A DNA stretch of 64,000 nucleotides. Origin: Actinobacillus porcinus. GTDB taxonomy: Bacteria > Pseudomonadota > Gammaproteobacteria > Enterobacterales > Pasteurellaceae. Below are positions 26,653 through 34,202 of the stretch, in pieces. Numbering within the stretch: position 1 is the stretch's first letter; each line of letters starts with the position of its first letter. Under the pieces are notes generated by a model, which did not search any database, was not told the DNA's origin, and saw nothing but the letters and a program-made list of their open reading frames with translations. The stretch covers positions 1-64,000 of the forward strand of contig NZ_CABFKI010000010.1 of the NCBI RefSeq assembly GCF_901764995.1, read 5' to 3'. The translations under genes were made by a program, and so were the position numbers.

Positions 26653-27003
26653 TTTTACTCTCCTTTGTAATAATTTTGATAAAATTTTCACTGATGGATT
26701 AGATTAAAATTTAAGGTGGTAAAATATTCTAATTAACTTATTTAGAATAAATTTTCAAATTCTCTCTAAGAATGGGAGTATAATAAATTAAGTATCAACG
26801 CATATTTAAAATTACAAATTTGTAAAAAGCGGTAAAAAATTACCACTTCAAATTTTTTAATCGATTTGAAATATTTTAGTTATCAAAATATCTTAATATA
26901 AAACGGCTGTAGGGGCTAATTACATTAGCCCCAATAAACACTGAATGAATAAACTTTGTTATCAGGCTAAAGCGGTAAAAAACTACCGCCTGTATAGAAA
27001 AGA
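26653..27003 (-). promoter_or_regulatory. Spacer with hairpins and likely promoter of the adaptation module
   Basis: From the CARF gene leftwards: a 6-bp hairpin GCGGTA/TACCGC (26972-26989); a perfect 9-bp hairpin GGGGCTAAT-TAC-ATTAGCCCC (26912-26932); and an imperfect GCGGTAA/TTACCAC hairpin followed on the minus strand by CTTTTTAC (about 26828-26845), probably a terminator. TTACAAATTTGTAA then occurs at 26812-26825, and TATACT (26777-26782) could be a -10. The effector unit probably ends here and the adaptation unit begins. Confidence 0.55.
26812..26825. promoter_or_regulatory. Palindrome TTACAAATTTGTAA upstream of the adaptation module
   Basis: A perfect 14-bp palindrome whose centre is about 39 bases upstream of the candidate -10 centre. 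It shares its core with sites upstream of csx16 and cas10. A protein-binding operator is inferred. Confidence 0.5.
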
Positions 27004-28137
27004 TTAAAGAAGGTGTTGAATTTCAGATTGAATAGCAGAAAAATCAATATCTGCACTTTCAATCATCAATTCATAACAACCATTTTTAGCGGAAGGAATA
27101 TAGGGTACTTTCACAGATTTACCTAAGGAAAAGGCTTTGCGTACCTTTTCATTAATATCGTGTGCCGACTCTGACAACACTTTCTTAAGAATATCCAATT
27201 CATAATATTTACCGGTTAAACGATCCTGCATACTAAGATCGTTTCCTTTCACTAATTCGTAGATTTGCAGGTAAAGCTCAATGATTTTTGCTTCTTGCTT
27301 GTTATAGTCAAATTTCCATTGTTGTTCTTTGGATATCACTAGTGCAAGCAAAAAGGTATAACCTCGTGGCGCAAATTTCACCATATGCTCCCCCAATTTT
27401 ACTTTTCTATCCACAATTCTGCCGATAAAAGAAATGTTTGGGCTTTCTAAAATTTGTTGTGCATTATTGACCGACTGGCTATAGGAAATCTGATTATTAA
27501 GCAGATCTGCCGGAATCCCCAACCCCAACCGAACCCAAGGAATTTCCGCCAGCATCACTTTGCCTTGCGAAGCGTCCAAAGCCACGCCCTTATCATTGAA
27601 TATTTCACAAGGGTAAGGTTTCGGATAATAAAAATCTCGCACATTTTCAAATTCTGCCGAAACCAAAACGTGGGATAGGCTATCTTGCTTACGTCCATAA
27701 AGGGAAAGCGCATAGCCTAAGAAAAATCCCATTGTTTTGCGACCGCCGGCAATAGAGACGTGAATTGCCGAATGTTCATCTTGGCAAAGCTGTCCGACAA
27801 GTTTGACGATTTGGTTTGCCGCTAAATCATTTTCTTCAGGTGTGCGAATATCCGATAATTTTTCACCGCTTGTATCGTTAATCACTTCAATACAACTTTC
27901 ATCAAAATGAATATGTGAAAAACCATATTTTTCGCCATAATCTGCAATAAATTCCGCCAATGCGCCACGGCGTAATAAAACATCGAGTAATTTATTTTTA
28001 CCTTGTAATGTGGTAATAACTCGAATTTCTGTAGGAATAAATCCTTTTTCTGTTACAAGAGCATAAAGGGTTTCAGTCACAACTGCTGGCGACATTCCTG
28101 TTACAGAGAGTAAAATGCGTTTGTTATAAGTGTTCAT
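27004..28137 (-). CDS. CARF-domain protein, NE0113 family (TIGR02584/PF09623)
   Basis: A 377-residue protein with an N-terminal CARF fold: LLSVTGMSPAVVTETLYAL is the first-strand motif and HVSIAGGRKTMGFFLGYALSLYGR the ligand-binding motif, both diagnostic of the NE0113 family. The C-terminal half is helical. I find no R-X4-6-H HEPN motif, so it is less likely to be a Csm6-type RNase and could be a ring nuclease or a regulator responding to cyclic oligoadenylate (inference). Its ATG overlaps the stop of the upstream Card1-like gene (TAATG), implying co-translation. Confidence 0.8.
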   Translation of the reverse strand: MNTYNKRILLSVTGMSPAVVTETLYALVTEKGFIPTEIRVITTLQGKNKLLDVLLRRGALAEFIADYGEKYGFSHIHFDESCIEVINDTSGEKLSDIRTPEENDLAANQIVKLVGQLCQDEHSAIHVSIAGGRKTMGFFLGYALSLYGRKQDSLSHVLVSAEFENVRDFYYPKPYPCEIFNDKGVALDASQGKVMLAEIPWVRLGLGIPADLLNNQISYSQSVNNAQQILESPNISFIGRIVDRKVKLGEHMVKFAPRGYTFLLALVISKEQQWKFDYNKQEAKIIELYLQIYELVKGNDLSMQDRLTGKYYELDILKKVLSESAHDINEKVRKAFSLGKSVKVPYIPSAKNGCYELMIESADIDFSAIQSEIQHLL

Positions 28138-29309
28138 TAGCGTGCAATCCAGTCTTGAATCAGTGATTTTAAACGTAATAAATCTTTTCCTTGGATAATT
28201 TTAATATTGAGCGATTTGGCACGATTTAAAATAGCTTCAGGAAGAGAACAATAGCTAATTAAACATTTTTTGGTGAATAATCCACCATAATCTTTTAAGG
28301 TTTCTAATTTATACAGAATATCTTCTGCTTTCACGCCACCGGATTTATCCAGCTTTTGTGTTTTACACTCAATAATATGTAATTTATTTTTAGCCATAAA
28401 AACAATATCAAACTCGTTTTTATTCCCCTGATTATTTTTAGAGAAATCGCTTTTTTCTTGCTTATAATGAAGATTAGCCACTTCAATATTACAACCAATA
28501 TCATCAATCTGCTTAATATCCTTTAGAAGATTGAAAGTATAATCTTCTAACCAACCACCATTAAGAAAGAAACGAACATCTTGATTTTTGAAATTAATTT
28601 GATTATTTCTATATTCAATCAAATCATATTTATCATCAAATTCAGCCAATACATCATCAAGTAAATTAATTCGCTGATCTTCTTTAGAAATCTCCACTTT
28701 TAAACCTTGTTTTTCCGCTAAAGAGGCATATTTATTTAAAAGTGGAATAACATTAGCGTAACGATCGTAATACTGTATAAGTAACTTTGGAATATCTAAC
28801 CATTCTTCTTTAATGTCAGATTGCGAATGGCAGAATGTTTGGAAACCATAAGAACCAAAATAATCACTAAGATTAACATTGGTTTGTAACATTTTATCTT
28901 CAATCCAGTGTCCTTGTTCATCTTTAGAAATAAAGATAATACGATTCTCATCTGTATCTACATAAAAAATAGGGTTTCCAGCCGTTTGGAAAGCATTTTG
29001 AGCTGCAATCGCAATTAATTTTGTGCCACCCGTAACATTTAAAGCGACATTTTTATCAAGATATTCTTCTGCAATAGCATAAATTTCTTGTTCCATTGTT
29101 GAAAAATTAAATTCATCACTCAACATTTTTTGTATCACTTTAATATTGTTCTTTTTGTAAATTTCAGCCAAATTATTGGCTTTTTCTTTCATTTTATTTG
29201 ACACAATCAATACAATTTCTTTCGGCTTAAATTCCGTATCTAAAATAGGTAATAAATTTGGTGCAGCTTGTCCTGAAACCAAACAAACGTGAATATCATA
29301 TTTTTGCAT
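28137..29309 (-). CDS. Card1/Can2-type CARF nuclease (DUF1887)
   Basis: A 390-residue effector. The N-terminal CARF domain shows VCLVSGQAAPNLLPIL and NVTGGTKLIAIAAQNAF. The C-terminal PD-(D/E)XK nuclease has E299-x-D301 (NEFDIVF) and E314-x-K316 (HIIECKT). Characterised Card1/Can2 enzymes are activated by cyclic tetra-adenylate and nick DNA and/or cut RNA. It lies in the Csm operon, 8 bases after csx16, with AGGAG before ATG 29309 (MQKYDIHV). Activation by the Cas10 product is the obvious model. The nuclease residues look intact. Confidence 0.85.
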   Translation of the reverse strand: MQKYDIHVCLVSGQAAPNLLPILDTEFKPKEIVLIVSNKMKEKANNLAEIYKKNNIKVIQKMLSDEFNFSTMEQEIYAIAEEYLDKNVALNVTGGTKLIAIAAQNAFQTAGNPIFYVDTDENRIIFISKDEQGHWIEDKMLQTNVNLSDYFGSYGFQTFCHSQSDIKEEWLDIPKLLIQYYDRYANVIPLLNKYASLAEKQGLKVEISKEDQRINLLDDVLAEFDDKYDLIEYRNNQINFKNQDVRFFLNGGWLEDYTFNLLKDIKQIDDIGCNIEVANLHYKQEKSDFSKNNQGNKNEFDIVFMAKNKLHIIECKTQKLDKSGGVKAEDILYKLETLKDYGGLFTKKCLISYCSLPEAILNRAKSLNIKIIQGKDLLRLKSLIQDWIAR

Positions 29310-29317
29310 AATGACTC

Positions 29318-29608
29318 CTAACATTTTTCAATATAAAATTCTTGCAATGCACAGCCTTGTTCTACAAGTTGTGCTTGTGTTAATTCTGTGCCGCGTTGTT
29401 CCGGGCGTACGTTAATTGATAAAAAATAAAATTTTGCTCCCTTTTGACAAACTTCTGCCGCAAGATGAATAGGAAGCGTACCAATAACGGTATCTTCCGC
29501 TTGGATTAAATTAACATCTAAGTGGCTTTCAAAACGATCAATATGAATAGATTGTTGCTTAATCCAATCAATTGCACCTTGATGTCTTGAAATAAACCAG
29601 ACCGCCAT
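29318..29608 (-). CDS. csx16: Csx16-family CRISPR accessory protein (candidate ring nuclease)
   Basis: A 96-residue protein matching the Csx16 (VVA1548) pattern: VWFISRHQGAIDWIKQQSI at the start, then GTLPIHLAAEVCQKGAKFYFLSINVRPEQRGTELT. Csx16 proteins occur next to CARF effectors and are regarded as ring nucleases that degrade cyclic oligoadenylate to switch off signalling (family knowledge; not visible as a motif). It starts a subunit after a 64-base gap from cas6 that contains the palindrome ATTACAAATTTGTAAT, an uptake signal and AAGGAAAA before ATG 29608. Confidence 0.8.
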   Translation of the reverse strand: MAVWFISRHQGAIDWIKQQSIHIDRFESHLDVNLIQAEDTVIGTLPIHLAAEVCQKGAKFYFLSINVRPEQRGTELTQAQLVEQGCALQEFYIEKC

Positions 29609-29671
29609 ATTTTTCCTTATTCTGATAAAAAGTGCGGTAAGTTTAAACGATATTTTTTAATTTGAGATTAA

Positions 29672-29687
29672 ATTACAAATTTGTAAT
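29672..29687. promoter_or_regulatory. Perfect palindrome ATTACAAATTTGTAAT overlapping the cas6 stop
   Basis: This 16-bp palindrome covers the last cas6 codons and lies 64-79 bases upstream of csx16. The same core occurs upstream of cas10 and of the adaptation module. A shared operator is inferred. Confidence 0.55.
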
Positions 29688-30593
29688 CTGATATTTCCCC
29701 AAACCGAAAGTGGCATTTTTGCCATTATGTAGCCATTGCCCAATATAAAGCAATTTTGCCCATTCATTCGGAACATTATGAAATTCCCATTTTCCAATTA
29801 CACCGCCTAATTTCATTTTTTGTTGTTGGCGAGAAGAATATCTTGTCCAATCTTGCCATTTTAATTGTTTTTGATCTTCAACTTGTGGCAATAATGAAAT
29901 TAAATAATCAAAATCTAAATTAAGCGGTTGATGATGAAATTCACTTAATAATGAAATACGTTTTGCCAAACTAATTAAAAAACGGTTTAAATTAATTTCA
30001 TTGGGTTTTAATGGTTTGCCGTTATCTTGTAAACGCAGTGGCGTTAAAATTTCTAATTCCATTTTATTAGGTAAATCGGTGGGAATAAGGATTTCTGCTT
30101 GATGATCAAGAATATTTCCTTGCTCAAAAATAGATTGGCAAGCGGTCTGATTTTGTGAAAAAAATGCAATATCCACTAATTCGCCTTTTCCGCCTGCGAT
30201 GTTATATTCAAAGGCACGTTTAAACGCAAAAGCAATTAAAGACAATTGCGAAACTAAACGCCCAAATAACACTAAATTAAAATGGATAATATCGCCTTTT
30301 TGATATTCTTTTGCACCCCATTCAGGTGGTTCAATAATATAACCATTCGGTACTTGGCTAAATTGTTGAATTTGATGAGTTTCAGGCGCAGGCGTTTCAA
30401 AAATATTGGTATAAGGGCACGTTCGATAAAGCGGACAGCCTTTGCAATCCGCTTGTTTTGTCATACAGGCAATTTTGCGTAATGCTCGTCCGAAAGCACC
30501 ACGCAAAGTCGAGCCTGCATATTCGGGTAAAATAATCGGCTCGCTCACTTTAAATGTAAATTGATAACGAGCGATGGGAAGTGAATTTTGCAT
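29673..30593 (-). CDS. cas6: CRISPR pre-crRNA endoribonuclease Cas6
   Basis: A 306-residue RAMP protein of the PF10040 Cas6 type. The N-terminal ferredoxin-like half carries LPEYAGSTLRGAFGRALRKIAC and a four-cysteine cluster (MTKQADCKGCPLYRTCPYTNIF), typical of this subfamily. The C-terminal half ends in the glycine-rich loop NATFGLGKYQI. It would cleave in the repeat to leave the 8-base AUUGAAAC handle. Its ATG overlaps the csm5 stop by one base (TAATG). No other Cas6 is present. Confidence 0.9.
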   Translation of the reverse strand: MQNSLPIARYQFTFKVSEPIILPEYAGSTLRGAFGRALRKIACMTKQADCKGCPLYRTCPYTNIFETPAPETHQIQQFSQVPNGYIIEPPEWGAKEYQKGDIIHFNLVLFGRLVSQLSLIAFAFKRAFEYNIAGGKGELVDIAFFSQNQTACQSIFEQGNILDHQAEILIPTDLPNKMELEILTPLRLQDNGKPLKPNEINLNRFLISLAKRISLLSEFHHQPLNLDFDYLISLLPQVEDQKQLKWQDWTRYSSRQQQKMKLGGVIGKWEFHNVPNEWAKLLYIGQWLHNGKNATFGLGKYQITNL

Positions 30594-32122
30594 TATTCTA
30601 CCACCAATTTATTGCGTAGTTTTTTAAATTCCACTGCAGATTTAGCTTTTAAATTATTAAATCCACTTAAACCATCAACATATTTTTGTAATCCTTTATT
30701 GGATTCTGTCGGATCAATTTTTTCATAAAGATATTGACGATCCGCTTTATCCCATTGTTGCGCTTCTTCCAATAATTTTTTCGCTTCACTAAATATCGGC
30801 GAAGCCGTAAATGGTTTTTTCTCTTGTACCGCCCATTGAGCTAATTTTTCTTCCACTAATCGCTGATTATCTGAAAGTGAGTTAAGTATTTCCGCTTTGG
30901 CTTTTTCTTCGGCTAATTTGGCTTGTTTTTGGGCTTCAACTTCATCTTTTTGCGCTTGTCTTTTGGCAATCAATGCAGCACGATCAAATTGTGGTTTAGG
31001 TTGCGCTTCACACCATTGTTTTAACAGCTCATTGTCTTCCGTAGGGTCGACTTCAAGAATTGCCCAGCCCAAAGGCAGTAAATCGGAAGATTGACTTTCT
31101 TGCCCCGCAGCAAGCCATACCGTGGTCGCACTAGAACGAAAATCCGGCTTTTCCCCCTTCCCTTTCATAATTTTAATTTGCGCTACATCGCCTTGATAAA
31201 CTTTACTATCTGCACCATTTTTACCCAATCGAACGAGCGCAACTTTATTAGTTTCAATTAATTTCAATACGCCTGAAACCCATTCTTTGGAAACTAATTT
31301 ACGCTGAAAAAGCATTCCACATTCAGCGGCAAAAATGGCTTTATGGTAATCATTTAAAAGCTGAAAATAGCTTTTAACCGAAAGATTTTCCCCTTCCCAT
31401 AAAGTTAATTCACTTTGAAAGGTGCGATATTGTCCTGCCAAAATACATTCACGTCTTAATGTAATGCCTTTGCCTTTTCCTTTTCCGCCTTTTTGAGTAG
31501 GAACTTTTTTAAAGTTTAAACTATAAAAGATTTTTGAATGTGCCGGTTTAACCGGAATAAAATCACCAAATTTAACCGTGCGTAAACGGCTTTCAGCGAA
31601 TTCACCAAGATAGAATTGAACCAATTTTTTGCTATCTTCTTTACGTACTTTCGGATAATTTCGTTTCTTATGTTCATAATTAAGTAAAGCGGTTGCCAAA
31701 GCACCTTTAAAACTGCTTCCCGGAATATAAGGTAAATGTTTTAAAGGTAAATAGGCTGTTCGTTCAATAAATAAATTATTGATGACTTTATTACCATCAT
31801 TTTCACGTTGTGCGACTTTACCTATTTTATTTTTATAGTCATTAGCCAATCCGCTTACAACATCCGCAAAATAATTCGCAAAAGAGACCGCTTGCTCTTT
31901 ATTCTTTAAAAAGAAACGTTGAATAGCTAATAAATCTAAGTTGTTTGCTCGATTTAATAAATCAATCCGTTGTTGTTCATTTAGCTTTAAATTTACCGGA
32001 TCAAAATGATATAAAACATTTTCATCAATTACATAATTCGTTGGCTCGAAATCTTCCCCACAGCCGATATGAATAGGGCTAATTGGGGTTAAATAGACTT
32101 TGTGAGTTTGCATAAATTTCAT
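30593..32122 (-). CDS. csm5: Csm5, type III-A effector RAMP subunit
   Basis: A 509-residue RAMP protein capping the crRNA 3' side of the Csm complex. The N-terminus HKVYLTPISPIHIGCGEDFEPTNYVID and LPYIPGSSFKGALATALLNYE are family motifs; a glycine/lysine loop (KGGKGKGKGITLRRE) lies mid-protein. It is longer than many Csm5 proteins (usually about 350-400). From roughly residue 390 there is a charged, probably coiled-coil segment (AKRQAQKDEVEAQKQAKLAE) and a helical tail. The ATG overlaps the csm4 stop (TAATG). Csm5 also helps crRNA 3' maturation in characterised systems. Confidence 0.9.
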   Translation of the reverse strand: MKFMQTHKVYLTPISPIHIGCGEDFEPTNYVIDENVLYHFDPVNLKLNEQQRIDLLNRANNLDLLAIQRFFLKNKEQAVSFANYFADVVSGLANDYKNKIGKVAQRENDGNKVINNLFIERTAYLPLKHLPYIPGSSFKGALATALLNYEHKKRNYPKVRKEDSKKLVQFYLGEFAESRLRTVKFGDFIPVKPAHSKIFYSLNFKKVPTQKGGKGKGKGITLRRECILAGQYRTFQSELTLWEGENLSVKSYFQLLNDYHKAIFAAECGMLFQRKLVSKEWVSGVLKLIETNKVALVRLGKNGADSKVYQGDVAQIKIMKGKGEKPDFRSSATTVWLAAGQESQSSDLLPLGWAILEVDPTEDNELLKQWCEAQPKPQFDRAALIAKRQAQKDEVEAQKQAKLAEEKAKAEILNSLSDNQRLVEEKLAQWAVQEKKPFTASPIFSEAKKLLEEAQQWDKADRQYLYEKIDPTESNKGLQKYVDGLSGFNNLKAKSAVEFKKLRNKLVVE

Positions 32123-33066
32123 TATTTTTCGTCCTTAGTGAAATCCACACATAAATTAAATACCGGTGCATAACCTTGATGAACAGCGTTGGTTTGAGTA
32201 GTTGATATCTGTGTTAAACCATTGCCCAAAAATGACTGCACTTTATACTCATTTGGCGTAAAAATTGCTGCGGACTTAGCTAAAATAATCGGCTTTTTAA
32301 ATGGGCTTGAACTCAGTGCCTGAATATCGCCGTGCCGTCCAAATCGGGTAGTAATTTGGTAGTAACTATTGTCTTTGTTTAAGCCTAAGCCTTGTGGGGC
32401 TGCGTTGGCTAAGGTGAAATAGCAATTTGCATTTTCTTGTTTAAATTCAACCGCTTGCACTTCTTTTGCAACGGTAAATTTGCCTAAACCAATAGAGGCA
32501 TCACGCCCAAAACCGAAATGTCCGACGTCATTTAAAATCAGCTGTAGATCCGCAAGAGAAAAACGACTTTCATCTAATACAATATAAAGATCAAACTGTT
32601 GCGTGCGGTTAAACCAAGTCAACTCGGTGGCGTAAGGTGCAAAAGCCCCTTCGCCTGTCGTCCCACTGGCACGATCGATGGTGTTGTGATATTGATCTTG
32701 GCTCTCTTTTTCAAATTTGAAATTTGATGCAATCGCTTTTTCTTGCCAAAATTCGACCGCACTTTTTTGAGCGTCTTCCCATTTAATCCATTGGATTTTT
32801 TTCAATTTTTTACGATCAGCTTTGTGGCTTTCATTTGTTTGCCAAAAGCGAGAAGGGATTGTCGGCAAAGGTAAATAACCCTTTGGAAAACAATCAGATA
32901 CCACCATAAACGGGCGTTGTTCAACATAGCCATCAAGCAACTCATTCAAGCGTGTTTCGCCAAAACGATTAACAATCGCCCAGCAAAGCTGCCCGAATAA
33001 ACTATCGCCCACTAATGGCGTGCCGAAAGCACTTTGCGGCGAAAGCATAAAACGATAGGTGTTCAT
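32122..33066 (-). CDS. csm4: Csm4, type III-A effector RAMP subunit (crRNA 5' handle binding)
   Basis: A 314-residue RAMP protein. Landmarks are MNTYRFMLSPQSAFGTPLVGDSLFGQLCWAI, NTIDRASGTTGEGAFAPYATE in the middle and the glycine-rich GHFGFGRDASIGLGKFTV. Csm4 binds Cas10 and the 5' handle of crRNA. GGGGGA precedes ATG 33066, 8 bases after csm3. It converges in role with Cas10 at the base of the complex. Confidence 0.9.
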   Translation of the reverse strand: MNTYRFMLSPQSAFGTPLVGDSLFGQLCWAIVNRFGETRLNELLDGYVEQRPFMVVSDCFPKGYLPLPTIPSRFWQTNESHKADRKKLKKIQWIKWEDAQKSAVEFWQEKAIASNFKFEKESQDQYHNTIDRASGTTGEGAFAPYATELTWFNRTQQFDLYIVLDESRFSLADLQLILNDVGHFGFGRDASIGLGKFTVAKEVQAVEFKQENANCYFTLANAAPQGLGLNKDNSYYQITTRFGRHGDIQALSSSPFKKPIILAKSAAIFTPNEYKVQSFLGNGLTQISTTQTNAVHQGYAPVFNLCVDFTKDEK

Positions 33067-33074
33067 TTTTCCCC

Positions 33075-33776
33075 CTATGCAAATGGGTTTTCAGGTAAGG
33101 ATTGCGCTTTGCCGCCTACGGTGAGCTGTTGAAATTCCACTTTACCATAACCACGAGAACCTGAACCGCCAAGGCTATCTAATTCCAGTAAACGTAAGCC
33201 TTTTAAGATCAGTTCTAATAACTCTTCGCTGTCGCCTTCAAATTGGCGTAGGGTTAATTTGAAGTCAAATTCCGCACCTGCCGGAACACGCTCCATTTGA
33301 CGAACCCCACCATTTACAGTCATAGATGTAATTCTATCTATTGTATTTTCGCTTTTGGCTTCCGTTAAAAGTTGGTTATCTTCACGAATGGCATTTTCCC
33401 ACTCTGGATTTAAAGCACAATCCCAAAATGCAAGGCGAGAAACACCGATTTCTTCCACCGCACTTTTATCATTTTTGGTGTCGCCACTAATGCCGAATAA
33501 ACGCAAAATATTTTTCACTGCTTCGGTATTTTGTCCGTTTGCCTCATTTAAGGTAAGTGGTGCATTTTTTACCGCTCCCGAACGCCATTCTAATAATGTA
33601 CGAATTTTGCCTTTTAAACTTGAGCCGGGAATATAAGGCGATTGAGTAATGGGGTGTTTAATTACAGAATTATCAATACCGCCAATATGCATTTCGCTAT
33701 CGCCTGTACCAATATGTAAACCGGTTTTTAACACTAATTTTGCGTTAATTTCAATAATATTTGTTAGTTTCATCAT
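33075..33776 (-). CDS. csm3: Csm3, type III-A backbone RAMP and target-RNA nuclease
   Basis: A 233-residue RAMP protein. TGLHIGTGDSEMHIGGIDNSVIK contains the conserved aspartate at about residue 35 that cuts target RNA in 6-base steps. IPGSSLKGKIRTLLEWRSG and the C-terminal LLELDSLGGSGSRGYGKVEF are family motifs. Several copies would line the crRNA. The start overlaps the csm2 stop as ATGA. Confidence 0.93.
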   Translation of the reverse strand: MMKLTNIIEINAKLVLKTGLHIGTGDSEMHIGGIDNSVIKHPITQSPYIPGSSLKGKIRTLLEWRSGAVKNAPLTLNEANGQNTEAVKNILRLFGISGDTKNDKSAVEEIGVSRLAFWDCALNPEWENAIREDNQLLTEAKSENTIDRITSMTVNGGVRQMERVPAGAEFDFKLTLRQFEGDSEELLELILKGLRLLELDSLGGSGSRGYGKVEFQQLTVGGKAQSLPENPFA

Positions 33777-34183
33777 TTACGTTCCTTATTTAATTTTTCT
33801 TCATAATATTTGCAATAACCCATTACGGCTTCCATAAATAATTTGGCTTCTTTTAATGTTTGTGGGCATTTAATTTCATCAATGGTTTGATTAAAAACCG
33901 CCATAAACTTATCATCAATATGTTTACGCCCTTTGGCATAAGCCACCTTTGCTTTTAACATTTTGATAAACGGCTCTAATTCATTAAATTTCGCTAATTT
34001 ATCTGCCTGAGCTAATTGCACTCGTTCATTCCACATTGCCAATTCATCATAAAATTTACGTAATTGTGTCGATTTATTGACATTTGCATTAGATTTAATT
34101 TCTTCTGCGGCTTGTTTGGCAATTTCAGAAAAAATTTCTGATGATTTTCGTTCACCAAATTTAATTAAATTTTGAATACTCAT
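33773..34183 (-). CDS. csm2: Csm2, type III-A small subunit
   Basis: A 136-residue, mostly helical basic protein: LRKFYDELAMWNERVQLAQ..FIKMLKAKVAYAKGRKHIDDKF and FMEAVMGYCKYY match Csm2. It forms the inner filament that contacts the target RNA. ATG 34183 is preferred over GTG 34189 because the GAGG of AGAGGTG then serves as ribosome site. It lies 19 bases after cas10. Confidence 0.9.
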   Translation of the reverse strand: MSIQNLIKFGERKSSEIFSEIAKQAAEEIKSNANVNKSTQLRKFYDELAMWNERVQLAQADKLAKFNELEPFIKMLKAKVAYAKGRKHIDDKFMAVFNQTIDEIKCPQTLKEAKLFMEAVMGYCKYYEEKLNKERK

Positions 34184-34202
34184 TTTCACCTCTTAATATT
34201 AA

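Noticed and set aside
27004..28137. HEPN ribonuclease (Csm6/Csx1) function for the NE0113-family protein
   Set aside because: No R-X4-6-H motif is visible in the C-terminal half.
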